From NCBI GenBank assembly GCA_964369665.1, contig CAYJFS010000002.1, positions 186,001-250,000 of the forward strand: DNA of 64,000 nucleotides. Direction: 5' to 3'. The notes below the pieces were generated by a model. It searched no databases and was not told the origin of the DNA. It saw only the letters and a program-made list of their open reading frames with translations. Each line of letters begins with the position of its first letter. The first letter of the stretch is position 1. This stretch comes from Bilophila sp964369665 (GTDB lineage: Bacteria; Desulfobacterota; Desulfovibrionia; Desulfovibrionales; Desulfovibrionaceae). Position numbers and translations under genes: made by a program. Below, piece by piece: positions 25,833 through 34,931 of this stretch.

Positions 25833-26070
25833 TAACCTTACAAAGCAGTATTATACTTTCTAATGCACTAAAAAGATATATAATGTAAATAGCTCTGGAT
25901 AATGTTTATTTTGTCGATATTTTTATAGTAGGGATAATGAAGGCAAATATATGGATAAAAGAAAGAGGTTATTTAATGTAAATAGCTAAAGGTAAGTATA
26001 AAAAGTAGAGTGCTTGTTTTATTAATGCTAGGTAATTTTTAAATCTAATATATCATTGATTTGAATAAAA

Positions 26071-27933
26071 TTAAAGAGTTTGTATTTTTTTTAAGTAGAT
26101 TTCAAGGCATGTTATAGCTGCAGGTGTTATGCCTGAGATACGTCTTGCTTGGCCTAGTGTTCGTGGTTTTATGATAGATAGTTTTTCTACTGCTTCTGAT
26201 GAAAGGCCTGCAATATTCATGTAATCAATATTTTCAGGAAGGATAATTTTTTCTAGTTTTGTTGATCGTAGTATTAATTCATCTTGACGTTGTAAGTAAC
26301 CTGCATATTTTATCATAGTTTCTATTTCTAAACAGACTTCATCTGTTGTTGAAGGTATGTTAGAAGAGAGTTTTTTTAGTGTATCCAAAGTTACAGAAGG
26401 CCTACGCAGTAATTCTTCTAAACTTGTTGCATTTTTAGGTATACGTTCTTTTATTTCTGCAAGTATTGTTTGAACTTCTAAGTTTGGTGTTATACAAGTC
26501 TTTTTTAAGATTTGTAGTGTTTGTTGGATAGCAGTGTTCTTTTTTTGAAAGATATCCCATTGATGATCTTTTACTAAGCCAATCTTTCTACCAAGGGGTG
26601 TCAAGCGTATATCTGCATTTGATTCTCTAAGAAGTAATCGATATTCTGCACGAGAGGTGAACATACGGTATGGCTCTTTTGTACCATGGGTGACAAGATC
26701 ATCAATAAGTACACCTATATATGCAGTATCTCGACCTAAAATAAAAGGTTCTTGTTCATGAATTCTGCAAAAGACATTAAGTGCTGCCCATAAACCTTGA
26801 GCAGCAGCTTCTTCATAGCCTGATGTACCATTGATTTGTCCTGCTAGCCATAATCCAGGTAGTACTTTTGTTTCTAAAGTCGTATGAAGTTGTATAGGAT
26901 CTATGTAATCATATTCAATAGCATAGCCTGGACGTATCATATGTGCTTTTTCTAATCCAGGTATAGTTGCTATCATGGATAATTGAACATCAATGGGTAA
27001 ACTTGTAGAGATACCATTAATATAACATTCTTGACTATGTATACCTTCAGGCTCAACAAAAATTTGATGACGTGTTCGATCTGGAAAGCGTGCAATTTTA
27101 TCTTCTACAGAAGGACAATACCGTGCACCTACACCAGATATAATGCCATTAAACATAGGAGAGCGATCAATACCAGCATGGATAATGTCGTGAGTAGCTT
27201 TGTTTGTCCAAGTGATATGGCAAACTATTTGGTTTTGTGATGGTTTTTGACCATGAAAACTAAAAGAAGGTTGTGGTGTATCTCCATACTGGATTTCCAT
27301 GACATCAAAGTCTATAGAAGATTTTAGTAACCTTGGTGTTGTTCCTGTTTTGAGCCTTCCTAGTTTAAGCCCTAGAGATTTTAATGAAGAAGATAACTTA
27401 GAAACAGAGGTATCACCAAGTCTTCCACCTGAGAATTGTTCTAATCCTATATGTAACAGTCCACATAAAAAAGTGCCTGTTGTAAGAAGTACATGGTGAC
27501 TTGTAAATGTTCTTCCAAGAGCTGTTTTAACACCATAGGTATGTCCATGCTTTTCAAGGATAGTATCTACAGTATCTTGCCAAATAAATAAATTTTTTTG
27601 GCTAAAGATATCATGCTTAACTGCTTGCATATATAAATCACGATCTACCTGAGCTCGTGTTGCTTGGACTGCAGGACCTTTACTTTTGTTTAAAGTACGA
27701 AATTGGATACCTGCTTTGTCTGCCCAAAGTCCCATCATACCACCAAGAGCATCAATTTCTCGAACAAGGTGGCCTTTTGCAAGACCTCCAATAGCAGGGT
27801 TGCATGATAGATGACCAATTCTATCTATATTTCCTGTTATTAAAAGAACTTGTTGCCCAAGACATGCTAAAGCTATAGATGCTTCACATCCTGCATGTCC
27901 ACCACCAACAACGATACAGTCAAAAGATACCAT
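26071..27933 (-). CDS. mnmG: tRNA uridine 5-carboxymethylaminomethyl modification enzyme MnmG (GidA)
   Basis: The 620-residue flavoprotein works with MnmE to modify wobble U34. The N-terminal FAD site is CIVVGGGHAGCEASIAL (about 6-22). Further signatures are SCNPAIGGLAKGHLV, GTFLCGLLHIG, PGYAIEYDYIDP, GTSGYEEAAAQGL and RAEYRLLLRESNAD. The C-terminal helical MnmE-binding region ends GITPAAITCLEIYLKK. Length is normal. No mnmE or rsmG is adjacent. Confidence 0.98.
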   Translation of the reverse strand: MVSFDCIVVGGGHAGCEASIALACLGQQVLLITGNIDRIGHLSCNPAIGGLAKGHLVREIDALGGMMGLWADKAGIQFRTLNKSKGPAVQATRAQVDRDLYMQAVKHDIFSQKNLFIWQDTVDTILEKHGHTYGVKTALGRTFTSHHVLLTTGTFLCGLLHIGLEQFSGGRLGDTSVSKLSSSLKSLGLKLGRLKTGTTPRLLKSSIDFDVMEIQYGDTPQPSFSFHGQKPSQNQIVCHITWTNKATHDIIHAGIDRSPMFNGIISGVGARYCPSVEDKIARFPDRTRHQIFVEPEGIHSQECYINGISTSLPIDVQLSMIATIPGLEKAHMIRPGYAIEYDYIDPIQLHTTLETKVLPGLWLAGQINGTSGYEEAAAQGLWAALNVFCRIHEQEPFILGRDTAYIGVLIDDLVTHGTKEPYRMFTSRAEYRLLLRESNADIRLTPLGRKIGLVKDHQWDIFQKKNTAIQQTLQILKKTCITPNLEVQTILAEIKERIPKNATSLEELLRRPSVTLDTLKKLSSNIPSTTDEVCLEIETMIKYAGYLQRQDELILRSTKLEKIILPENIDYMNIAGLSSEAVEKLSIIKPRTLGQARRISGITPAAITCLEIYLKKIQTL

Positions 27934-28193
27934 AATAAATATTTTTTAATAAATAAGTGTGTATTGGCTATATAAGCAGCACTATAGAATAGTTAAATGT
28001 ATTTTAAAATGTTTATAGCTTATACTTTTTGAAAATGGCCTTATATCTTTTTTATTATAGATATTTACTACATTTTATATATTAAAATGTCATATACTAT
28101 TTTTTAGCAAGTACAGCTATAAAAATTTATATCGAAAGCCTATTAAAGAGTTATTCAATATGAGTGGAAAATGTATACCATATAAGATAAAAG

Positions 28194-28466
28194 TTAACGA
28201 CCTTTAGCTGCACGTTTAGATGCCTTAAGTGGGTTCACTTTAGCTACTTTACCTGATTCAATTTTGACATGTGTAGCAAAATTACAGCGACCATTAAACC
28301 ATTTTTTTTCAGGTACAGGGTATGTACTGCAAAATCTTTGATTTTCAAATTCACGGATACGATCACAGCCTTCACATTTTTCTACTATAGGTTGCATTAC
28401 GATACCTTTTAATTCAACTCCTTGAGTTGTTTTAACAGCACCTTCAAGTAGTTTTTTTGTACTCAT
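28194..28466 (-). CDS. PxxKW-family cysteine-rich protein
   Basis: A 90-residue basic protein with six Cys, or part of them, arranged as CEGCDR near 31-36, FCSTYPVPEKKW near 45-56 and a Cys in NGRCNFATHV. The PEKKW motif defines the PxxKW family found in sulfate-reducing deltaproteobacteria. Function is unknown; the paired cysteines suggest a metal site. It is a single gene with a good ribosome binding site (AGGAG) and long gaps on both sides. Confidence 0.75.
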   Translation of the reverse strand: MSTKKLLEGAVKTTQGVELKGIVMQPIVEKCEGCDRIREFENQRFCSTYPVPEKKWFNGRCNFATHVKIESGKVAKVNPLKASKRAAKGR

Positions 28467-29011
28467 ATAGACTCCTGTTTATTTGATACACAAAATATAG
28501 TTTTATAAGAACTGTGCTCTATGTCTTATATTTTTTTCCTTGTCAAGCATATATTTTATTCATGTTTAATTTGATTAAAGTTCAAGATATGTATCTTGAT
28601 AGAAAGTAAGAAAGTAAAGTAGTTAGTATAAATATGTGCTACAAAAATAGAGCAGTTTTTTAAGTATTGATTATTTCATAAATAGAGAGTCCAGTTAGGG
28701 TTTGTTATTTATTATACTATCTAGATATTAAAATAATATTTGGTAAGAAGGTATATTGGGTAACTTTAATTATGATACTTATATGAGCATTTGAGGTACT
28801 ATTTTTTCTAGAAGCATATGGCTGTTTTTTAGTATGAGTTTAAAAAAAGTAGAAAGGAAGTATTTTGCTATAAAAATATTCGTCAAGTTTTTACAAAAGA
28901 AGCGTTGGTAAAACAGATATTTTTATTTAGTATAAATGATATGAATAATTTTATATATGTTTTAGAAAAGGCATATGCTAAAGAGATATAGTCATTTAAT
29001 AGGAGGGTTTT
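28467..29011. other. 545-bp gap, possible gene fossils near its right end
   Basis: No intact gene is seen. The left two thirds is AT-rich and stop-rich in all frames that I checked. At the right end there is a plus-strand open frame (28833-28991) and then a strong Shine-Dalgarno at 29001-29007 leading to an ATG at 29014, listed separately. Confidence 0.5.
28833..28991 (+). pseudogene. possible 3' end of a lost gene
   Basis: After TAG 28830 there are 52 open codons ending at TAG 28989. The conceptual peptide includes NIRQVFTKEALVKQIFLF and FIYVLEKAYAKEI and looks coding. It lacks a start and ribosome binding site. Its stop is 9 nt before an AGGAGGG, the spacing expected between two genes of one operon. 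Not recognised. Confidence 0.3.
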
Positions 29012-29103
29012 TTATGAATTACATTCAGCAGGTATGTCTTTTTTTATATTGGATATATATCGTGATTTTAAGTGTTCATAAAAGTATAAATATTTTTTCC
29101 CGA
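29001..29103 (+). pseudogene. orphan translation start overlapping the glycosyltransferase 3' end
   Basis: AGGAGGG (29001-29007) lies 6 nt before ATG 29014, an ideal initiation site. The frame reads MNYIQQVCLFLYWIYIVI and stops at 29101-29103 after 29 codons. Nearly all of it is antisense to the 3' end of the glycosyltransferase gene. It could be a tiny membrane peptide, the truncated start of a former gene, or chance. Confidence 0.25.
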
Positions 29104-30118
29104 TAGCTTTGATCGTAAACTTTGCTATAGATTGTTTCCCTGAATATATTAGTTGATCACAAAGATTTTTATTTTGCATACATTGTAGCATAGCCAGAGC
29201 TAGCCCTTCTGGATCACCTACCGGAACAATAAGTCCGTTTATATGATCTTGGATAAGTTCAGTATTTGATTCAAGATCAGAAGCTATAACAGGAATGCCT
29301 GTTGCCCAACCTTCTTTAATAGCCATACTGCTGCCTTCATTAGCTATAGATGGGACGACGATAGCATCTGCCAGAGGGAGAAGATCATGGTTGTTTTGTT
29401 GTCCAAGTAAGGCAAGATTGGAAGCTACGTCAAGCTCAAATGCTTCACTAAGTAATGAGTTAAAAAGAGAGCCAGAGCCAACTATACGCACTTCCCATGG
29501 AGGAAGTGTTATTTTTTTTAGCATATGCATAGCTTTAAGTAAGACACTATACCCTTTTTGTGGAATGAGATCTCCAGTACATTGGAAAACAAAGCGACCG
29601 TCATGTCTTTCTTTTTTTTGAATGTATATGGAGTCATTAATACATGAGTGAATAGTATATACTTTTTCAGGTATAATACCTGCTTCAACAATTTTGCTTC
29701 GAATTTCTTCACTAAGAGCGATAAGACCATCTGCAAGGAAATATTTTTTTAGTCGGGTACCTGTTGGTAGAGATTCAGATGTTCTTTTATTATGAATAAA
29801 CATAAGTTGATTTGTATGTAATACTTTACTAAATGCACCTATGGTAGCAGATTGAGCGTCATTAGTATGTAGTGTATTAATTGAGTATTTACGAAGTGCT
29901 TTTTCAATTTGCAGTAAAATAAGAGGATTGGTTGAGCTTTTTCCTTTAAGAGGAATTAATGGGATGGTATCTTTACATTTTTGTGCTAAAATACTTTGTA
30001 TTGGGCATGCAATAAAAGGAATAATTTTAGAAGAATCTAAGAGTATTTTAGCAAGATAGTATAGTTGTTCTTGACGTTCAAGAAATTTTGAGCCAAGATC
30101 TAAAAAGAGTATATGCAT
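29012..30118 (-). CDS. family 4 (group 1) glycosyltransferase
   Basis: The 368-residue protein has a GT-B fold. The N-terminal half starts MHILFLDLGSKFLERQEQ, and the C-terminal donor-binding half contains FQCTGDLIPQKGYSVLLKAM (about 185-204) and the EX7E-type motif region SSMAIKEGWATGIPVIASD. It probably adds a sugar to a lipid-linked or surface glycan; donor and acceptor are unknown. It stands alone, 124 nt downstream of the small secreted protein gene and separated from it by a terminator. Confidence 0.85.
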   Translation of the reverse strand: MHILFLDLGSKFLERQEQLYYLAKILLDSSKIIPFIACPIQSILAQKCKDTIPLIPLKGKSSTNPLILLQIEKALRKYSINTLHTNDAQSATIGAFSKVLHTNQLMFIHNKRTSESLPTGTRLKKYFLADGLIALSEEIRSKIVEAGIIPEKVYTIHSCINDSIYIQKKERHDGRFVFQCTGDLIPQKGYSVLLKAMHMLKKITLPPWEVRIVGSGSLFNSLLSEAFELDVASNLALLGQQNNHDLLPLADAIVVPSIANEGSSMAIKEGWATGIPVIASDLESNTELIQDHINGLIVPVGDPEGLALAMLQCMQNKNLCDQLIYSGKQSIAKFTIKAIGKKYLYFYEHLKSRYISNIKKDIPAECNS

Positions 30119-30201
30119 AATATACCTAGACCTCTAAAGTTATTAATAAATAGTTATATTCTGTTATATAGTATCATTGTATCAAGTACTAGTTTTTTTT
30201 A

Positions 30202-30236
30202 AAGGACGTACTGAGTTTTTACTACAGTACGTCCTT
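30202..30236 (-). terminator. rho-independent terminator after the small secreted protein gene
   Basis: A perfect 12-bp stem, AAGGACGTACTG (30202-30213) with CAGTACGTCCTT (30225-30236), and an 11-nt loop. On the minus strand it starts 7 nt after the stop at 30243 and is flanked by T/A runs on both sides. Confidence 0.85.
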
Positions 30237-30242
30237 ATTTTT

Positions 30243-30575
30243 TTAACGGAAAATGGTTACATCATCAACAACAAGAGGTGTACCTTTATAGGCTTTTACT
30301 TTTACTTTATCACCAACTTTTAATTCTTGGAAAACTGTGTCTGATTCTTCATCATAAAATTCGCTACGATATTCAATTTCAAAGTCACTATGTCTATCTG
30401 TTACAAAAGTATACGTTTGTCCATTTTTTCCTTTAAGTATAAATGAACGTTCTCCTTGGTTAATACTTGTTATTTCACCTATAACCCTAACTTTAGGACC
30501 ATCTGCCATAGCTGGTGAAATCAAGTATACAGTAATGATACATGCTATACTTAGAATAGATAATATATGCTTCAT
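30243..30575 (-). CDS. small secreted protein, probable OB-fold
   Basis: The 110-residue protein has a signal peptide (about 1-24, ending SPAMA). The mature part is a beta-rich domain with VRVIGEITSINQGERSFILK, TYTFVTDRH and LKVGDKVKVKAYKG, a pattern like DUF5666 or other OB-fold periplasmic proteins. Its function is unknown. It follows the class IV aminotransferase gene by 24 nt and is closed by a strong terminator. Confidence 0.7.
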   Translation of the reverse strand: MKHILSILSIACIITVYLISPAMADGPKVRVIGEITSINQGERSFILKGKNGQTYTFVTDRHSDFEIEYRSEFYDEESDTVFQELKVGDKVKVKAYKGTPLVVDDVTIFR

Positions 30576-30599
30576 ATATACTCCAGTATTGTTAGAGGG

Positions 30600-31541
30600 T
30601 TAAAAGAGAGTTCCTTCAACTAAAAGTGTTTCTTTAAGAAGAGAACGGAGTTTGTGGCTCATAGGACCCGTTTTTCCGTTTTTGATAGGTTTATTATTAT
30701 AGTGAGTAATACCAATACATTCATAGGTAGTTCCAAGAGCTAATAGTTCTTGAGCAGAATAAATTTCTTGCTCTTGGATACAACGAGTTATAGTTGGCAT
30801 TAGTAGTTTTGCAATTTTTTTTATTTTAACTACAGTTGTACCAACTAGAGTATGTTTAAATTTGGGGATAATAAAAGAGCCTAGATTATCAATAATTGCG
30901 ATATTTGCCGTTGCAGCTTCTGCTAAGCAGTTATTATGGTCAAAAGTTAAAGTAAGATCTACATGCTTACTAGTTGCTTCAAGTGTCATAAGAACATTTA
31001 AAATGTAATTAGTTGTTTTTATTTTAGCAAGCTCCTGAGTTTTTGCAGGTAGTTCACTCCTGCAAGCAGTTAGGCCTTTTTGGAAGGTATGTTCTGTGAT
31101 AGGATGTGACTTATAGAAAATAATATAGAGGCTTGATTTAGGACATTCATTAGGAGTAATAGCAAAACCACCTGGGCCTCTACCCACAAGTATACGGATA
31201 TACCCTTCTGAACTATTTGAAGCTTTTGCCACTGCTAATATACGAGTTTTTAGTTCGTCTTTTGTTAATGGTATATAAAGGCTTATGCCTTCTGCAGATT
31301 TTTGTAGCCTATCCATATGTTCATCTAGTTGGAGAATGGTGTTCTGTGTAATACGAAGTGTTTCAAAAATTCCATCGCCCCGATGTACAAGATGATCATC
31401 AATAGGTATAAGCATTTGTTTGGGATCACAACAGATTGAGTCAATGCTATAGTCATAGAACGCAAGGAAGTTTGAGTTTCCTGGACGTTGTAGACTGTTG
31501 ATATGTTGAGTCCATGTTGTACTATCTAATATAGGGATCAT
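30600..31541 (-). CDS. class IV PLP-dependent aminotransferase (IlvE/DadA-type or ADC lyase)
   Basis: The 313-residue fold-type IV enzyme has DDHLVHRGDGIFETLR (48-63), the PLP lysine K175 in KIKTTNYILNVL and CLAEAATANIAII in the cofactor cleft. This family includes branched-chain aminotransferase, D-amino acid aminotransferase and aminodeoxychorismate lyase (PabC). Sequence alone does not separate them: the N-terminus is longer than in PabC, so an amino-acid aminotransferase is somewhat favoured. It is first in a two-gene operon with the secreted OB-fold protein. Confidence 0.8.
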   Translation of the reverse strand: MIPILDSTTWTQHINSLQRPGNSNFLAFYDYSIDSICCDPKQMLIPIDDHLVHRGDGIFETLRITQNTILQLDEHMDRLQKSAEGISLYIPLTKDELKTRILAVAKASNSSEGYIRILVGRGPGGFAITPNECPKSSLYIIFYKSHPITEHTFQKGLTACRSELPAKTQELAKIKTTNYILNVLMTLEATSKHVDLTLTFDHNNCLAEAATANIAIIDNLGSFIIPKFKHTLVGTTVVKIKKIAKLLMPTITRCIQEQEIYSAQELLALGTTYECIGITHYNNKPIKNGKTGPMSHKLRSLLKETLLVEGTLF

Positions 31542-31838
31542 ATGTATATCTCCTGTATGATGCCCTTGAACATACTTGTATAAATGTATCCTATACTTAT
31601 TTTAGAATACAGTATATATTATAACTGATATAACACAGTAAGTTTTCATGAGATAGAGAAAAATTTTTATTGGTGTAATAAGAGTATATATAATTTCTAT
31701 TTATGTATTATGGTATTCTAATTGTTTTAGATATAAAAATTCATATAATATATATTTTTAGTTGACAGATAAAAAAAGATATACCAAAACCATCCAGAAC
31801 TTTTTTATAATGTAGTCTTATATCATCTAAGAGGTACT

Positions 31839-32882
31839 ATGTCTAAAGATCTTACTATTGCTGTAGTGGGTGCAACTGGTTCTGTAGGAAGAGAAATGGT
31901 TGCTATCCTTGATGAACGTAATGTTTCAAAGGGTAAAATTCTTTTATTTGCTTCATCTAATTCTATAGGAGAAAAAATACAGTTTTGTGGTAAAGAACTG
32001 ATAGTACAAGAACTTACAAACCAAAGTTTTCAAGGTGTTGATATTGCACTGTTTTCTGCAGGTGAAGCTGTTTCTAAAGAATATGCACCTCAGGCTGTTG
32101 CAGCTGGTTGTATTGTTATAGATAATTCTGGGGCTTGGCGTATGGATGATAGGTGTCCTTTAGTTATCCCTGAAATAAATATTAAATCTATACAAGATAA
32201 CAATGGTATTATTGCCAACCCTAACTGTTCTACAATACAGCTTTTAGCTGTGTTAGCTCCACTTCATGCTGTTTCTAAAATAAAGCGTGTTGTCATTTCT
32301 ACATACCAGTCTGTTTCTGGCACAGGGCAAAAAGCTATATCTGAAATGGAGCAACAAGTTCGTCATCTTCTTAATGTACAGGAGCCAGAAGTATTTGTTT
32401 ATCCAAAACGTATTGCTTTCAATTGCTTACCACATATAGATAGTTTTCTTGAAAATGGATATACAAAGGAAGAGATGAAAATTGTAAATGAAACAAGTAA
32501 AATACTTGAAGATACTCACATAAAAGTTACGGCTACATGTGTAAGGGTACCGGTTTTTTATGGACATGCAGAGTCTGTTAACATTGAAACTGAAGAAAAG
32601 ATTACTCCACAAGTCGCTCGAGCAATATTAGCCCAAACATCAGGCATTTATGTTTATGATAATCCTCATGAAAATATATATCCTACACCTATAGATAGTG
32701 TGGGTGAGGATGATGTTTTTGTTGGTCGTATTCGTGAAGATTTTTCTATTGAAAATGGTCTTAATTTATGGATTGTGGCAGATAATTTACGTAAAGGAGC
32801 TGCACTCAATGCTGTTCAAATTGTAGAAGTACTTATCAGAGAAAATTTACTAAGCATAAAAAATCCACGTGTATTTCTTTAA
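31839..32882 (+). CDS. asd: aspartate-semialdehyde dehydrogenase
   Basis: The 347-residue enzyme makes aspartate semialdehyde for the lysine/diaminopimelate, threonine and methionine pathways. It has the NADP site VVGATGSVGREM (9-20), the nucleophile C130 in ANPNCSTIQ and VPVFYGHAESVN near 239-250. DAP supply for peptidoglycan makes it essential in most bacteria. GAGG lies 5 nt before the ATG. It is monocistronic or nearly so. Confidence 0.97.
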   Translation: MSKDLTIAVVGATGSVGREMVAILDERNVSKGKILLFASSNSIGEKIQFCGKELIVQELTNQSFQGVDIALFSAGEAVSKEYAPQAVAAGCIVIDNSGAWRMDDRCPLVIPEINIKSIQDNNGIIANPNCSTIQLLAVLAPLHAVSKIKRVVISTYQSVSGTGQKAISEMEQQVRHLLNVQEPEVFVYPKRIAFNCLPHIDSFLENGYTKEEMKIVNETSKILEDTHIKVTATCVRVPVFYGHAESVNIETEEKITPQVARAILAQTSGIYVYDNPHENIYPTPIDSVGEDDVFVGRIREDFSIENGLNLWIVADNLRKGAALNAVQIVEVLIRENLLSIKNPRVFL

Positions 32883-33195
32883 TTTATTTTTATAGTTGTA
32901 TATCATTTTTATGTATGGTGTGTTATAGAGATTTTTCTAAAGAAATATTTTTTATGATCTCATAAAGTTTACAATATAGATTACTATTAACAATAAGATT
33001 TTTATGTTTGTAAAGAGTATAGAGTAGATAAGCGCATAGCAGGCTTTTTAGCACTGATTCAGTCTTTGTACATGAAATCTTTATAAGATATTTTTAAATT
33101 AGAGGATTGGGCTTGTCAGTACATTAGATTATCTTTATAATAAATAAATATACATAGATATTTTTGGAGTATGTTGGAGCAATTAAGGAGTATGT
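32883..33195. other. 313-bp gap after asd
   Basis: AT-rich sequence. A minus-strand open stretch of about 57 codons exists (roughly 32925-33095), but it has no start signal and its composition is no better than random AT-rich DNA. I see no RNA gene or clear terminator. Confidence 0.4.
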
Positions 33196-33420
33196 ATGGC
33201 AACATTGGCCCAAAATGAGGATATCCCTTTTTCACTTCAGATTAAACAGCTTGCTGATGAAGAGCTGCTTGATTTTTGGGAAGAAACTCAGCAGATAGAG
33301 TCTGCACTTCGTGCTGAATATCAACAAACTGTAGCTCCTGCACAGGATTATGAGCGTTTGATTGTTATGGAGTTACAGTTACGTTTTTGTCAAAGACAAG
33401 GTTCTGGAAGACTTTTTTAG
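33196..33420 (+). CDS. small conserved-looking protein of unknown function
   Basis: A 74-residue acidic, helix-forming protein (LQIKQLADEELLDFWEETQQ, then LIVMELQLRFCQRQG). It has no signal peptide or membrane segment. AAGGAG sits 6 nt before the ATG, and the codon and residue composition is normal, so it is probably real. The helical, Gln/Glu-rich pattern could serve protein binding; I do not recognise a family. Confidence 0.65.
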   Translation: MATLAQNEDIPFSLQIKQLADEELLDFWEETQQIESALRAEYQQTVAPAQDYERLIVMELQLRFCQRQGSGRLF

Positions 33421-33463
33421 AAGATGTTTGTCATAATTACTTATTTTTTGAGGCTTAAAAATA

Positions 33464-34063
33464 TTAGTTTTTAGTATTGAGTTCTTTTTTTGCAGCTTCT
33501 TTTAGTTGTGGTGTAGTTTTTGGATTTTTTAGGACATCATTAAGATATTTTTTTCCTTTTTTTATATCATGAAGATAGTACAGGTAAAGAAGCCCTAGGT
33601 TGTATTGAACTGCTGGGTCATTTTCTTTTTTAAGTACAGTTTGAAAAGATTGAGCAGCTTCAATATATTTTTCTTGATTATATTGTGATATGCCTAATAT
33701 ATAGAAAGCATTTATGTCATTTTGTGTTATCTTTATGGTTTTTAGTGCATAGTTTTCTGCTTGTTGCCAGTCAGCATTCTGCATAAAGTATTGACTAATT
33801 TTTAGTAGTAGTTGTGAATTTTTTGGATTTATTTGTAACTCTTGCATTAATGATATAAGAGGTTCTGTGTCATTAATGGTTACATTGGATTGTTCATTTG
33901 TTGTTTCTTGGAGAGTCGTGTTTCCAGATTCAATAATGGAAACTATATTTGAGTGTTCTGAGAAATATGTTGCTGTTGACCAAATAATAAGTAGTATTCC
34001 TATGATACTTATGACCAAAATTTGACGCTGTTGTTTATTTGTTGGCTGTTGTTTATTGATCAT
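33464..34063 (-). CDS. TPR protein of the cytochrome c maturation cluster (CcmI/NrfG-like)
   Basis: The 199-residue protein has a basic N-terminus, one membrane helix (about 15-33) and TPR repeats (about 70-190: NSQLLLKISQYFMQNADWQQ, DINAFYILGISQYNQEKYIE, DPAVQYNLGLLYLYYLHD). This topology resembles the TPR part of CcmI/CcmH/NrfG proteins that hold apocytochrome for heme attachment. Its start ATG lies inside the end of ccmD, so the two are translationally coupled. It has no CcmH-type CxxC. Confidence 0.8.
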   Translation of the reverse strand: MINKQQPTNKQQRQILVISIIGILLIIWSTATYFSEHSNIVSIIESGNTTLQETTNEQSNVTINDTEPLISLMQELQINPKNSQLLLKISQYFMQNADWQQAENYALKTIKITQNDINAFYILGISQYNQEKYIEAAQSFQTVLKKENDPAVQYNLGLLYLYYLHDIKKGKKYLNDVLKNPKTTPQLKEAAKKELNTKN

Positions 34064-34193
34064 AATGGATGCACTCTATTTTATTAAGCTGTTGTTCAAT
34101 TTTTGTTTGCTTATACACTATAAAGAAAATATAACCACAAAGTCCTACCCATACAGCAATATTTGCATAAATAAGCCAATCTATAGCATTCAT
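34053..34193 (-). CDS. ccmD: heme exporter protein CcmD
   Basis: A 46-residue membrane peptide with a single N-terminal helix (IDWLIYANIAVWVGLCGYIFFIV region, residues 4-26) and a charged tail KQTKIEQQLNK. Its size, topology and place between ccmC and the TPR gene identify it as CcmD, which helps release holo-CcmE from CcmC. It overlaps ccmC by 4 nt (ATGA) and the TPR gene by 11 nt. Confidence 0.85.
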   Translation of the reverse strand: MNAIDWLIYANIAVWVGLCGYIFFIVYKQTKIEQQLNKIECIHYDQ

Positions 34194-34879
34194 GATAGTT
34201 CTCCATTATTAAATTTATTAAAAGTAAAGTTTGTAAGAAGATTTTTTTGTATGTTTTGTCTTGAGCGAATAACTATAAGACAAAGCCAAAAAAAGCCAAA
34301 AAAAAGAGTACAAAGGATTATAGTAAGTTTCATCTCTGAGTCTAGACTACTATTTTCATTTGCAAAAACCGTTGGATGTATTGATCTCCATAATCGTGCA
34401 GAAAGGAAAACAAGAGGAACATCTATAAAAGCTAGTATTCCAATAACTGAAGAGATAAATGCACGTCGTTCTTGTGATGTAGTAATATTTCGTAATAATA
34501 AGTATGCAGTATAGAGAAACCAAAGGATAAAAGCAGTTGTAAGGCGTGGATCCCATGTCCACCATATGCCCCAAGCATAACGCCCCCAGATAGCTCCTGT
34601 AATAATGGCAAAAGTAGAAAGTACAACACCCACTTCAGCTGCTGCACTTGCTATATTATCCCAGTAGATGCAGCGTGTTTTTAGGTAAAGTATGCTTGCA
34701 ATACATACGACAAGAAAGCTTGTTAAGGACCACCATGCTAAAGGCATGTGTATATAAAATATTTTTTGTACAATACCTAAATTTTTTTCTATGGGTGCAT
34801 AGATATAAATTAAATACTGGGAGACTACCATACCTATACTACTCAATAGGATTAGAGCATATATCCATAATGTTTTCAT
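34190..34879 (-). CDS. ccmC: heme exporter/handling protein CcmC
   Basis: The 229-residue, six-span inner membrane protein loads heme onto CcmE. The WWD motif is present (GIWWTWDPRLT, 104-114), with H44 in the FYIHMPLAWW loop and a second loop His in ARLWRSIHPTVF as heme ligands. Length is slightly short but normal for the family. It follows ccmB by 52 nt. Confidence 0.96.
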   Translation of the reverse strand: MKTLWIYALILLSSIGMVVSQYLIYIYAPIEKNLGIVQKIFYIHMPLAWWSLTSFLVVCIASILYLKTRCIYWDNIASAAAEVGVVLSTFAIITGAIWGRYAWGIWWTWDPRLTTAFILWFLYTAYLLLRNITTSQERRAFISSVIGILAFIDVPLVFLSARLWRSIHPTVFANENSSLDSEMKLTIILCTLFFGFFWLCLIVIRSRQNIQKNLLTNFTFNKFNNGELS

Positions 34880-34931
34880 AGAATGGGTCCTTTGGTAAGG
34901 TGTATATTATTTGTGTATGAACTATACATAG

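Noticed and set aside
32925..33095. Minus-strand open frame of about 57 codons in the gap after asd
   Set aside because: No start codon context, no family features, and composition expected from AT-rich DNA.
34056..34514. 152-codon plus-strand open frame across the ccmC-ccmD region
   Set aside because: Antisense to ccmC, ccmD and the TPR gene, which are all well supported by family motifs.
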